Assembly: GCA_964437335.1 (NCBI GenBank)
Contig: CAYTGL010000001.1
Coordinates: 162,886 to 226,885, forward strand
Length of the DNA stretch: 64,000 nucleotides
Source: JAITWN01 sp964437335
GTDB taxonomy: Bacteria; Pseudomonadota; Gammaproteobacteria; SZUA-140
Reading direction: 5' to 3'
The notes beneath the pieces are model-generated. The model saw nothing but the letters and a program-made list of their open reading frames with translations. It did no database searches and had not been told where the DNA came from. The position numbers and the translations under genes are program-made. This document shows positions 23,807 to 32,252 of the stretch, one piece after another. Within the stretch, counting starts at the first letter, position 1; every line of letters begins with the position of its first letter.

Positions 23807-24577
23807 GTGCCAACGCGCAGCGTCGAATTCTCGAATGTCCGTGGCGTCCGCCTCGCCGGCAGTCTCGATCTGCCCGGGGACGGAGCGATATGCACGGGCG
23901 CGCTGCTCGCGCACTGTTTTACCTGCAACAGCAATTATCGCTTCATTCGCGTATTGTCACGCATGCTCGCGGAGCAGGGGATCGCGGTCTTGCGCTTCGA
24001 CTTCACCGGTCTCGGGAAGAGTGACGGGCGATTCGAGACCAGTAATTTCACGACCAATATCGAGGACATCGAGGCCGCCGCCACGTGGTTCGCGGCAGAA
24101 ACCGGCGAAGCGCCACAGCTGCTGATCGGTCATTCCCTCGGCGGCGCCGCGGTGCTCGCGGCTGCCGGCGGCCTTGCGTCCGTGCGCGCGATCGTGACGA
24201 TCAACGCGCCGTTCACGCCGGACCATGTCCTCGAGCATCTGGAAGGCGCGGTTGCGGATGTCGAGCGTGATGGTGTCGCCGAGGCCGAGATCGGCGGTCA
24301 GCGTTACCGGATCACGCCGCAATTGATCGACGACCTGCGCGCCGCGCGGCCCGCTGCGGCAATCGCCGCGCTCGATGCCGCGCTGCTGGTCCTCCATTCA
24401 CCGGCTGACCAGACGGTCGGGATCGAACACGCCGCACGCATCTTCGAGGCGGCGCGCCACCCGAAAAGTTTTATCGTCCTCGACGGTGCCGATCATCTGC
24501 TGAGCCGGGAGGCCGATGTGCGCTATGTCGGCAGGCTGATCGTCGCCTGGATGTCGGCGTATCTGCGAACGACCTGA
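23807..24577 (+). CDS. Alpha/beta hydrolase (OsmC-associated type, without OsmC)
   Basis: A 256-residue hydrolase with the nucleophile elbow GHSLGG, an acid in LHSPADQTV and a histidine in DGADHLLS: a complete Ser-Asp-His triad. HCFTCNSNYRF and RFDFTGLGKSDG match hydrolase domains that elsewhere are fused to an OsmC peroxide-reduction domain; that domain is missing here. The start is GTG at 23807 without a clear ribosome-binding site. Being 18 bases behind msrA, it may share an oxidative-stress transcript. The substrate is unknown. It abuts the convergent acyl-AMP ligase gene. Confidence 0.8.
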   Translation: MPTRSVEFSNVRGVRLAGSLDLPGDGAICTGALLAHCFTCNSNYRFIRVLSRMLAEQGIAVLRFDFTGLGKSDGRFETSNFTTNIEDIEAAATWFAAETGEAPQLLIGHSLGGAAVLAAAGGLASVRAIVTINAPFTPDHVLEHLEGAVADVERDGVAEAEIGGQRYRITPQLIDDLRAARPAAAIAALDAALLVLHSPADQTVGIEHAARIFEAARHPKSFIVLDGADHLLSREADVRYVGRLIVAWMSAYLRTT

Positions 24578-27133
24578 TTACATGGGCGGACGTGGCGGAC
24601 GTCCTTCGAGCAACTCCGGTTCTCCGCAATGCGCAAGCAAGGCCGCGTAGGCGCGCGCGCGTAATGCGTGCGCGCGGGACCAGTCGTCGGCGCCAGTTTC
24701 AATGCCGGTTTCGATGCCGGAATCGATGCTCGCCAGCGTGATCAACGGGAGAAAGCTCACGGTGACATCGCCTCGGTTCGGCCACCAGCTGTCGTCCCGC
24801 AACAGCGAGCGGCTGCCCCGCAACGCGATCGGGAACAGCGGCGTTTCGGCGGCGACAGCGGTGATGAAGGCCCCCATCCGGAACGGTCGCAGACCCGGCG
24901 CGCGGGTAAACGTGCCCTCCGGAAAGAACAGCAGGCGCGTCCCCGCACGCGCCTGCGCGACGAGCGCCTGCGTGTCACTCGCTCCCCGGTTCGCGTCGAA
25001 TCGCTCGACGAATACGGCCCCCAGACGTTGCAGTAACCATCGGGAGATCAGGTGTTCGCGCAACTCCGCCTTCGCGACGAAACAGACCGGATCGGGCAGC
25101 GCCCGGATCAGCAGCAGCGCATCGAGATAGCTCGCATGATTCGCGATACAGAGGCAGATCTGATCGCGGGCGGGCAGATATTCACGGTTCTCGATGCGGA
25201 CCCGAATCCCGATGACCGGCAATAGCCAGCATGACATCAGTCTGACCATCTTCCAGCGCAGCGACCGTGTCGGCAGCAGGCAGACGACCATGACCCAGGT
25301 CAGCAGCGCCGTCGGCCAGAACACGAGGTGTGCCCATGCGCCATGCAGCGTCGGCAGCAGCAGGCGGCGCAGGTGGCGCAGTTGTTGCGGGATCGCGCCG
25401 GCGCCGATGTGCATGAGCTGTCGCCAGGCGGGCGGGCGCGGCAGGGCGATTTCCCCGCGCTCATAGCGCTCCCGGCAGGCCGCGCGCCGGACCTTGCCGC
25501 TGGGCGTCTTCAGCACGGTCCCCGGACCGGCAAGCACCAGATCGTCCGGTGGGCCGCCGCAGAGTTCGGCGACGATCTGATTGATCCGGCTGCGCAATTG
25601 GATCTGCGCGTCCGGATCCTGCACCCGTGTTTCCGCGACGATGACGAGTCGTTCGCTGCCGAGCACCGGATCGATTGCACCGAACGCCGCGACGCGTCCC
25701 GCGCGTATGCCGTCGACCTGGCCGACGGCTTCCTCGATCTCGTGCGGATAGAGATTGCGGCCGGCATGGATGATGATGTCCTTGGCCCGACCGGTCAGGT
25801 AGACCTCGCCGCCGGCGACATAGGCGAGGTCGCCGGAGTCGAGCCAGTCGCCGTCGCGTAGTTTGCGCGTGGCGTCCGGGTTACGGTAATAACCCTGCGT
25901 TGCTGACGGACCGCGGAACTGCAGTTGGCCTGTCTGCCGGTCCGGCAACTCGCGACCGGTCGCATCGACGATACGCACCTCGTGACCGGCGAGCGGGGCG
26001 CCGCAACTGGGGAAATACAGGACTTTGTCGTCGTCGGCGGCCACGGCCGGGATGGCCTTGCCATGCTGCAGAAACGACTCGCGCCGGATACGATCGATCA
26101 GCGGCCCGCGGCCGAGCGGCGGAAAGGTCAGGCCGACGCTGCACTCGGCGAGCCCATAGACCGGCATCAGGGTTTCCCTGCGCAGGCCATACCGTGAAAA
26201 GCGCTGGTTGAATCGCTGCAGGGTATCGGGACTGACCGGCTCGGCGCCATTGCAGGCGATACGCCAGTGACTGAGATCGATGCCCGCGAGATCCTCGTCG
26301 CTGATGCGCTGCAGGCACAACTCGAAACCGAAGTTCGGGGCGGCCGAGATCGTGCCGCGATAACGGTGCAGCGCCTGCAACCAGCGCAGCGGCCGGGTGA
26401 TGAACGCGATCGGCGACATCAGGACCAGTTGCGTCGCGCAGTAGAGGCTGCCGAACCAGGCGCCGATCAGGCCGAGATCATGATAGAGCGGCAGCCAGCT
26501 GACGAATACGTCGCGTGGACCGGCGTCGACATGCGCGGCCATCGCACGGATGTTCGCGAGCAGATTGGCATGTGTCAGCACGACGCCTTTCGGTGCGCCG
26601 GTGCTGCCCGAGGTATACTGCAGGAAGGCGGTGTCGCCGGGGCCGGGTTCGAAGCCGGCGAGCGGGACGGCCGCGGCCGCGACGATATCGGCGGCGGTCA
26701 CGACCTGTTTCAGACTGTCGACTCGCGACTTCAGCAGGCGGGCGATCATTCGCCCTTCAGGCAGCGTGATCAGGATCGGCGCCGCGCAGTTGTCGAGGAT
26801 ACCGATCTGGCGCAGCAGATGATCCTCGATCTGATCCGCCCGCGCCGGCGGATAGATCGGGACCGGGATGCCGCCGGCCAGCAGGACGCCGAAAAAGCAG
26901 AAGAAGTAATCGGGTTCGGTCTGCAGCATCAACACCACCGCTTCCCCGCGTTGCAGGCCGAGTGACTGCAGACCGCTCGCAATCCTGCGGGCACCGCTCA
27001 ACAATCCGTGATAACTGATTATTTTTCCATCTGAATGATCGTCATAAAACCGGATATGTACGCGTTCCGGATGGTGCTCGGCATGCCATTCGAGAACCTC
27101 GGTCAGCGTCTTCAGCGAATCCGGAGCGACCAA
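24578..27133 (-). CDS. Fatty acyl-AMP ligase fused to a PlsC-type acyltransferase
   Basis: An 851-residue two-part enzyme. Residues 1 to about 560 are an adenylate-forming ligase: YTSGSTGAPKG (173-183), YGLAECSVGL, LDSGDLAY, and the catalytic lysine in PSGKVRR near 548. The long segment after GLRRETLMPVYG resembles fatty acyl-AMP ligases, which load acyl groups onto an ACP. After a hydrophobic stretch (about 600-645) comes an LPLAT domain with NHASYLD (665-671) and FPEGT (737-741). The order is the reverse of E. coli Aas. A dedicated ACP gene overlaps its start by 22 bases. Activating a free fatty acid and passing it via ACP to a lipid acceptor is the inferred role. Confidence 0.85.
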   Translation of the reverse strand: MVAPDSLKTLTEVLEWHAEHHPERVHIRFYDDHSDGKIISYHGLLSGARRIASGLQSLGLQRGEAVVLMLQTEPDYFFCFFGVLLAGGIPVPIYPPARADQIEDHLLRQIGILDNCAAPILITLPEGRMIARLLKSRVDSLKQVVTAADIVAAAAVPLAGFEPGPGDTAFLQYTSGSTGAPKGVVLTHANLLANIRAMAAHVDAGPRDVFVSWLPLYHDLGLIGAWFGSLYCATQLVLMSPIAFITRPLRWLQALHRYRGTISAAPNFGFELCLQRISDEDLAGIDLSHWRIACNGAEPVSPDTLQRFNQRFSRYGLRRETLMPVYGLAECSVGLTFPPLGRGPLIDRIRRESFLQHGKAIPAVAADDDKVLYFPSCGAPLAGHEVRIVDATGRELPDRQTGQLQFRGPSATQGYYRNPDATRKLRDGDWLDSGDLAYVAGGEVYLTGRAKDIIIHAGRNLYPHEIEEAVGQVDGIRAGRVAAFGAIDPVLGSERLVIVAETRVQDPDAQIQLRSRINQIVAELCGGPPDDLVLAGPGTVLKTPSGKVRRAACRERYERGEIALPRPPAWRQLMHIGAGAIPQQLRHLRRLLLPTLHGAWAHLVFWPTALLTWVMVVCLLPTRSLRWKMVRLMSCWLLPVIGIRVRIENREYLPARDQICLCIANHASYLDALLLIRALPDPVCFVAKAELREHLISRWLLQRLGAVFVERFDANRGASDTQALVAQARAGTRLLFFPEGTFTRAPGLRPFRMGAFITAVAAETPLFPIALRGSRSLLRDDSWWPNRGDVTVSFLPLITLASIDSGIETGIETGADDWSRAHALRARAYAALLAHCGEPELLEGRPPRPPM

Positions 27134-27417
27134 GACTTCGGTTGCGGAGCGCGCGGCGTGCGGGCCTCGGCAAAGTCGCGATCCTCGAGCGTGACGCCGA
27201 AGCGTTTTTCTATGCGGCTCAGCATCTCGACGCGGGCCAGGCTGTCCATGCCGAGGTCGTGATCAAAATCCATATCGAGCGAGATCCGCGCAGTGGTCGC
27301 ATCGCGGCGCTGCCGGGATTCGCTCAACACCGACTGGATCACTGACAGCAAGCGGGCGGTGGCGAGTGATTCCTGGTTCTGCGGGGTATGTGCCTGCTCG
27401 TGCTCGGAAGGGCGCAT
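27112..27417 (-). CDS. Acyl carrier protein for the adjacent ligase-acyltransferase
   Basis: A 101-residue protein with the phosphopantetheine attachment motif LGMDSLARVEML and a helical ACP-like C-terminal part (IEKRFGVTLEDRDFAEA). The N-terminal 30 residues are hydrophilic and probably disordered. The ATG at 27417 follows AGGAG, a strong site, and is preferred to longer frames. Its end overlaps the ligase gene by 22 bases, implying stoichiometric production. It is not the housekeeping AcpP, which is shorter and acidic with a different motif context. Confidence 0.82.
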   Translation of the reverse strand: MRPSEHEQAHTPQNQESLATARLLSVIQSVLSESRQRRDATTARISLDMDFDHDLGMDSLARVEMLSRIEKRFGVTLEDRDFAEARTPRAPQPKSWSLRIR

Positions 27418-27533
27418 GAGGCTCCTGTCTGATCGCGTTATGCTCATTATAGTGTCGCTGTGCGCGTCTCTACTCAAGCGCCCCGCGATTACGTTATCAT
27501 GGACAGCCACGGCCAGCGGAACGCCATCACGTC

Positions 27534-28142
27534 ATGACAAGCTTCAACGAGGCCGCCGAGGCCCTGGTCTTTGCCGGACGCACGATTGCGCAAAATGGCT
27601 GGGTCCCGGCGACCAGCGGCAATTTTTCGGTTCGGCTGTCCGGCAACGAGATCGCGATTACGGTCTCGGGCGCGCACAAGGGACGATTGACCGCGGCGGA
27701 CGTGATGCGGGTCGATCTTGAGGGCAAGCCGCTCGAGGACAAACGACCGTCGGCCGAGACCCTGCTGCACGTCCAGCTCTATCGCCATGATCCGGCGATC
27801 GGGGCGGTGCTGCACACCCATTCGGTGAACGCGACGGTGGTTTCGCGGCTCGCCGGCAGCGCGTTGCGGCTCGAGGGCCTTGAGATCCTCAAGGCTTTTG
27901 CCGGCATCAACACGCACAATTCACGACTGCAGGTGCCGGTGTTCGACAACGATCAGGACATGTATCGGCTTTCGCAACACGTTGCGGTGTGGCTCGGCGA
28001 TCAGGCGCCGGCGCCCGGCTACCTGATCGCTGGTCATGGTCTGTATACCTGGGGCGCGTCATTGCCCGAGGCCCTGCGGCACCTGGAAGCTTTTGAGTAT
28101 CTATTTCAGTACGAACTTGAGATAAGGAGGACAAGCCAATGA
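27534..28142 (+). CDS. mtnB: Methylthioribulose-1-phosphate dehydratase
   Basis: A 202-residue class II aldolase-fold enzyme of the methionine salvage pathway, dehydrating 5-methylthioribulose-1-phosphate. Zinc ligands appear in VLHTHSVNATV and AGHGLYTWG, and the N-terminal GWVPATSGNFSVRL is typical of MtnB. It starts a three-gene operon; mtnD begins inside its stop region (overlap 28139-28142). It is divergent from the ACP gene. Confidence 0.93.
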   Translation: MTSFNEAAEALVFAGRTIAQNGWVPATSGNFSVRLSGNEIAITVSGAHKGRLTAADVMRVDLEGKPLEDKRPSAETLLHVQLYRHDPAIGAVLHTHSVNATVVSRLAGSALRLEGLEILKAFAGINTHNSRLQVPVFDNDQDMYRLSQHVAVWLGDQAPAPGYLIAGHGLYTWGASLPEALRHLEAFEYLFQYELEIRRTSQ

Positions 28143-28696
28143 GTTTACTTAATATATATGACGAGAATGCGCGGGAGATCGCACGCGAGGATCGCCACCC
28201 GGAGATCGCCGCGCAGCTCGCGAAGATCGGCGTGATCTTCGAACGCTGGGAAGCAAACCGTCCGCTGAAACCGGAGTCTACCCAGGACGAGGTGCTGGCC
28301 GCCTATGACGCCCAGGTCAGACGCCTGAACGAAGCCTACGGCTTTCACACCGTCGATGTCGTCGCATTGCGCCCGAATCATCCGGAGCGCGAGGCGATGC
28401 GCGGAAAATTTCTCAACGAACATACCCACGATGATTTCGAGGTGCGTTTCTTTGTCGAGGGCAGGGGGCTGTTCTACCTTCATGCCGACGACCGCGTCCA
28501 TGCCGCGCTGTGCGAGCAGGGCGATCTGATCAGCGTGCCGGCGCACACCCGTCACTGGTTTGACATGGGCTCCGCGCCGAACTTCAAGTGCATTCGCTTC
28601 TTCACGACACCGGAGGGCTGGGTCGGAAACTTCACCGGCAGCGATATCGCACGCCGCTTCCCGACTTTCGACAATCTGGTCCGCGAGGCCGCATGA
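28139..28696 (+). CDS. mtnD: Acireductone dioxygenase
   Basis: A 185-residue cupin enzyme that oxidises acireductone to the 2-oxo precursor of methionine (Fe form) or off-pathway products (Ni form). Metal ligands are in EHTHDDFEVRFF (two His and a Glu) and HTRHWFDMG (third His). A very good ribosome-binding site (AAGGAGG) precedes the ATG although it overlaps mtnB. It overlaps mtnC by ATGA. Confidence 0.95.
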   Translation: MSLLNIYDENAREIAREDRHPEIAAQLAKIGVIFERWEANRPLKPESTQDEVLAAYDAQVRRLNEAYGFHTVDVVALRPNHPEREAMRGKFLNEHTHDDFEVRFFVEGRGLFYLHADDRVHAALCEQGDLISVPAHTRHWFDMGSAPNFKCIRFFTTPEGWVGNFTGSDIARRFPTFDNLVREAA

Positions 28697-29370
28697 CGCG
28701 TGCGGTGCTGACCGACATCGAGGGCACGACTTCGTCGCTGGCGTTCGTCAAGGAGGTGCTGTTCCCGTATGCGCGCCGGCATATCGCCGGCTTTGTCCGG
28801 GATCATGCCGACGACGCGCGCGTGCGCGCCCATCTCGACGAGGCGCGTACGCTGGCCGGGCTGCCCGATGCCGGTGACGACCAGGTGGCCGCCGAACTCG
28901 TCGCGTGGATCGATGCGGATCGCAAGGCGACACCGCTGAAGGCGCTGCAGGGGCTGATCTGGGAGCATGGCTACCACGCCGGGGATTTCGAGGGCCATAT
29001 TTACGACGACGCGGTCGCCGCGTTGCGGCGCTGGCATGATCAGGGGATCGCGCTGTATGTCTATTCATCCGGCTCGGTACATGCCCAGAAGCTGTTGTTC
29101 GCACATACCCGCTTCGGTGACCTGACGCCGCTGTTCAGCGGTTATTTTGACACCCGCATCGGCGCGAAGGCCGACGCCGCGTCGTATCGGCATATCGTCG
29201 CAGAAATCGGCGTGCCTCCCGGCGAAGTGCTGTTTCTGTCGGATATCGTCCAGGAACTCGACGCCGCGCGGTCGGCCGGCCTGCAGACCTGCCAGCTGGT
29301 GCGCGACGGTGAACCCGATCCTTCGGCCCCGCATCGCCAGGTCAGAACCTTCGACGACATTGCGTGCTGA
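28693..29370 (+). CDS. mtnC: Enolase-phosphatase E1
   Basis: A 225-residue HAD-family bifunctional enzyme that enolises and dephosphorylates diketomethylthiopentyl-1-phosphate, giving the substrate of MtnD. The HAD motif LTDIEGTTSS has the nucleophile Asp and acid Glu of this subfamily, with SSGSVHAQKLLF and FLSDIVQELDAA further on. The ATG overlaps the mtnD stop, so the frame's earlier start is rejected. The mtnA and mtnK/mtnP genes are not in this window. Confidence 0.94.
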   Translation: MTRAVLTDIEGTTSSLAFVKEVLFPYARRHIAGFVRDHADDARVRAHLDEARTLAGLPDAGDDQVAAELVAWIDADRKATPLKALQGLIWEHGYHAGDFEGHIYDDAVAALRRWHDQGIALYVYSSGSVHAQKLLFAHTRFGDLTPLFSGYFDTRIGAKADAASYRHIVAEIGVPPGEVLFLSDIVQELDAARSAGLQTCQLVRDGEPDPSAPHRQVRTFDDIAC

Positions 29371-29406
29371 GCGCGACTTTCCCCTTCGACCACGAGAACG
29401 GAACCC

Positions 29407-29877
29407 ATGATTTCAATCGCATTGATGCTGCATCTGCTGGCCGCCGTGATCTGGGTCGGCGGTATGTTCTTCGCCTGGATGATCCTGCGCCCGGTCGCCG
29501 CGTCGCTGCTCGAGGCGCCACAGCGCCTGACGCTGTGGCGAGACGTCTTCAACCGCTTCTTCCCGTGGGTCTGGGCCGCGGTCGTGATCCTGCCACTGAC
29601 CGGCCTGTGGGTCGCGTACGATTTGTTTGGCGGGATCGGCAACAGCCCTCCTCGCGTGCATGGGATGCTGCTGATCGGGATCATCATGATCCTGATCTGG
29701 CTGCACCTGTTCTTCGCCCCGTGGCGCCGTCTGCGCGTTGCGGTCACCGCGACGGACTGGGCGGCGGGCGGCAAGGCGCTCGCGACGATCCGCCGTCTCG
29801 TCGGCGTCAATCTGATCCTCGGTCTCGCGCTATTGTCGCTCGTCAGCACCGGGCGTTACGGATTCGGTTTAGGGTAA
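29407..29877 (+). CDS. CopD-like integral membrane protein
   Basis: A 156-residue protein with four predicted transmembrane helices. It opens LHLLAAVIWVGGMFFAWM, the pattern of the CopD domain, with His and Trp near the membrane surface. CopD proteins are linked to copper uptake or haem-like electron transfer, but this short form stands without CopC, so copper handling is only a family-based suggestion. It lies 36 bases after mtnC and six before the DUF503 gene. Confidence 0.75.
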   Translation: MISIALMLHLLAAVIWVGGMFFAWMILRPVAASLLEAPQRLTLWRDVFNRFFPWVWAAVVILPLTGLWVAYDLFGGIGNSPPRVHGMLLIGIIMILIWLHLFFAPWRRLRVAVTATDWAAGGKALATIRRLVGVNLILGLALLSLVSTGRYGFGLG

Positions 29878-29883
29878 GCGGCG

Positions 29884-30183
29884 ATGTCCGGCAAGGCGAC
29901 GGTCCATATCGCCTATTTGAGCTTCGATATGATGATCCCGCATTCCGCCTCGCTGAAAGCGAAGCGCCGGGTCATAAAGAGCCTCAAGGATCGCCTGCGG
30001 GCAAAGTTCAATGCCTCGGTCGCAGAGATCGACTACCTCGAGGAATGGCAGCGCGCGCAGCTCGGCATCACGATGATCAGCAACGATCGCCGTCACCTCG
30101 AAAGTTCGCTCAGCGCGCTGAGCCGGATGGTCGAGGAGGTCTCCGATATCCGCCTGCTCGATGCCCGGGTCGAATGGCTTTGA
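29884..30183 (+). CDS. DUF503 family protein (YlxP-like)
   Basis: A 99-residue protein with HSASLKAKRRVIKSLKDRLRAKF followed by AEIDYLEEWQRAQLGI, the DUF503 signature. Members are small and soluble and often lie near ribosome maturation genes in other bacteria; the function is not settled. It sits between the CopD-like gene and rlmD. Confidence 0.85.
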   Translation: MSGKATVHIAYLSFDMMIPHSASLKAKRRVIKSLKDRLRAKFNASVAEIDYLEEWQRAQLGITMISNDRRHLESSLSALSRMVEEVSDIRLLDARVEWL

Positions 30184-30202
30184 CCTTGCGGCATCGGTTT
30201 CC

Positions 30203-31552
30203 ATGAAGACCTTCCGGCCTCGCCCGGGCGAGGCGCGGGCGTCCATCGAGCCCGGCATCGCCACCATCGACGCCCTCGACGATGACGGCCGCGGCATCGC
30301 CCGCATCGATGGCAAGGTCGCCTTCATCGACGGGGCGCTGCCGGGTGAAACGGTACGGGTGCAGTTCGCCAGGCACAGGAAAACCTTCGATCAGGGGTAT
30401 GCGCTCGAGGTGCTGGCGCCGTCGCCGGAACGCGTCGAACCGCGCTGTCCCCATTTCGGCGTCTGCGGTGGTTGCAGTCTCCAGCATCTGGAGCCGCGCG
30501 CGCAGATCCGCGAAAAGCAGGCAGTGGTGGCCTCGATGTTGTTGAAGGCCGGAGATGTCCGTCCTCACCACTGGCGGGAGCCGCTGGAAGGTCCGGTGAG
30601 CCACTACCGGCGCAGCGCGCGCCTCGGGGTACGCGATGTCCCGAAGAAGGGTGGCGTCATCGTCGGCTTTCGCGAGCGCCGCAGCAGTTATATCAATCCG
30701 ACCCACGAGTGCCTGGTGCTTGACGCGCGGGTCGCGCGCCTGCTGCCGCTGTTGCCGCCGCTGATCGAGGGGATCAGTTGCAAGAGGCGCCTGCCGCAGA
30801 TCGAGATCGTTTGCGGTGACGACGCGGCAGTGCTGGTGTTCCGTCACCTCGAGCCGCTGACCGCGGGCGACCGCGAACGCCTCACTGGATTCGCCTGCGC
30901 TCATGCCATCCAGCTGTGGCTGCAGCCGGGTGGACCCGAGACTGTCGCGCCGCTGTGGCCGGCAGCGCCGGCACCGCTGTACTACCGCCTGCCGGATTTC
31001 GACGTGACCATCCGCTTCGTCCCGACCGATTTCATCCAGGTCAACGGCGACATCAATCGCCGGATGGTCAGTCTCGCCGTCGAACTGCTCGATCCCGGAG
31101 CGAATGAACGGGTGCTCGACCTGTTCAGCGGTCTCGGCAATTTCACGTTGCCGCTCGCGCGTCGCGCCGGGCGGGTGACCGGCGTCGAGGGGGACCCGCG
31201 GCTCATTGAGAGCGCGCGGGCGAATGCCGCGCTGAATGGCATTGCCAATGCGGAGTTCAGGCGCATCGACCTGTTCGATGAATCCGCTGTCGGAGATTTC
31301 CTGCACCACGTCGCCTTCGACCGCCTGCTGCTCGACCCGCCGCGCAGCGGCGCGATCGAGGTATTGAAGCACCTGCCGAGGCCCGGCCCCCGTCGCATCG
31401 TCTATGTCTCCTGCAACCCGGCGACGCTGGCGCGCGACGCCGAGTACCTTGTCAATGTCGCTGGTTACTCGCTTGCGCAGGCCGGAGTCATGGACATGTT
31501 TCCGCATACCAGTCATGTCGAGTCGATCGCCGTGTTCGATATCCCAGCATAG
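30203..31552 (+). CDS. rlmD: 23S rRNA (uracil-1939 C5)-methyltransferase
   Basis: A 449-residue SAM-dependent RNA methyltransferase. It has an N-terminal TRAM domain (GRGIARIDGKVAFIDGALPGE), [4Fe-4S] cysteines (CPHFGVCGGC plus Cys in THECLVLD), the SAM motif DLFSGLGNFTLPLA, DPPRSGA, and the catalytic VSCNPATLARD. The start at 30203 gives the usual N-terminus. It begins 19 bases after the DUF503 stop. A large palindrome follows its stop by four bases. Confidence 0.94.
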   Translation: MKTFRPRPGEARASIEPGIATIDALDDDGRGIARIDGKVAFIDGALPGETVRVQFARHRKTFDQGYALEVLAPSPERVEPRCPHFGVCGGCSLQHLEPRAQIREKQAVVASMLLKAGDVRPHHWREPLEGPVSHYRRSARLGVRDVPKKGGVIVGFRERRSSYINPTHECLVLDARVARLLPLLPPLIEGISCKRRLPQIEIVCGDDAAVLVFRHLEPLTAGDRERLTGFACAHAIQLWLQPGGPETVAPLWPAAPAPLYYRLPDFDVTIRFVPTDFIQVNGDINRRMVSLAVELLDPGANERVLDLFSGLGNFTLPLARRAGRVTGVEGDPRLIESARANAALNGIANAEFRRIDLFDESAVGDFLHHVAFDRLLLDPPRSGAIEVLKHLPRPGPRRIVYVSCNPATLARDAEYLVNVAGYSLAQAGVMDMFPHTSHVESIAVFDIPA

Positions 31553-31556
31553 GGAG

Positions 31557-31674
31557 GATGAAAAGGACCGGCCTGTCTGGGCCCATGACACGCGGTAAAT
31601 ACGTCCCTGTACACTCGGCCGCCGCATCCCTGCGGCGGACGGTCATGGGCCCAGACAGGCCGGTCCTTTTCATC
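31557..31674. repeat. Large perfect inverted repeat (33-base arms) with an inner hairpin
   Basis: Bases 31557-31589 and 31642-31674 are exact reverse complements over 33 bases, separated by 52 bases. The spacer holds a second hairpin, CCGCCGCA-TCCC-TGCGGCGG (31619-31638). The element starts four bases after the rlmD stop and ends about 108 bases before the cytochrome gene. No T tract follows. It could act as a strong two-way terminator, and its form (long terminal repeats, no coding capacity) also fits a MITE or dispersed palindromic repeat. I saw no second copy in the window. Confidence 0.85.
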
Positions 31675-31782
31675 GGCTTAATTTGATGACGGTCGTTCAG
31701 CTTCCATTCAGCATCCACGGGGTATTCTCGGTCCTGAAAGATAGAAACAGGTTCGGTAACGGGATACGACGGGAGGTGTGCA

Positions 31783-32124
31783 ATGAAGACATTCGGTTTG
31801 ATTCCAGGCGCGATCGCAGGCGCCTTTCTGCTGGTCTCGGGACAGACCACGTTTGCGACGGAGATGCCGGCTGCGGCGCAATCGGCCGGGTGTACGGCCT
31901 GTCACAAGGTCGATGAGAAACTTGTCGGTCCGGCCTGGCGCGATGTCGGGGTGCGTTACAACGGTGATGCTGCCGCGCGCGCGGCGCTGATCCAGAAGGT
32001 CAAGACGGGCGGCAAGGGTAACTGGACCGAGGTCACCGGCGGCGTGCCGATGCCGCCGTACAGCCCCAGGGTGTCAGACGAGGACATCGCCGGTCTGATC
32101 GACTTCGTCCTTTCGCTCGAGTGA
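31783..32124 (+). CDS. Small periplasmic cytochrome c (c551/c552 type)
   Basis: A 113-residue protein with a signal peptide (about residues 1-25, ending TTFA) and one haem c site, CTACH. The likely axial methionine is in VPMPPYSP, and the C-terminal helix is DEDIAGLIDFVLSLE. This is the class I c551 layout, a soluble periplasmic electron carrier. GGGAGG lies upstream of the ATG. Partner oxidases or reductases are not in the window. Confidence 0.92.
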   Translation: MKTFGLIPGAIAGAFLLVSGQTTFATEMPAAAQSAGCTACHKVDEKLVGPAWRDVGVRYNGDAAARAALIQKVKTGGKGNWTEVTGGVPMPPYSPRVSDEDIAGLIDFVLSLE

Positions 32125-32252
32125 CATGAGAGGCCACGCGAGGGGTCAGACCCCATGCTCGCAGTGTTCACGGGTGCCGCGGGCACAACTGTCTCAGCGG
32201 TATCGATTATGCTATCGTCATGCGTCGACCGGTTCCGGCTTGAGCACTGTAG

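Noticed and set aside
30110..31627. 505-codon minus-strand frame opposite rlmD
   Set aside because: It is an antisense shadow of a fully conserved methyltransferase gene.
31488..31850. Minus-strand frame of 120 codons over the large palindrome
   Set aside because: It consists mainly of the palindrome arms and the antisense of rlmD and the cytochrome gene; there is no coding signature.
32142..32154. GGGGTCAGACCCC between the cytochrome and PhoP-like genes
   Set aside because: It is nearly palindromic, but the stem is only four base pairs in practice and no T tract or second copy is seen; not enough to call a repeat or terminator.
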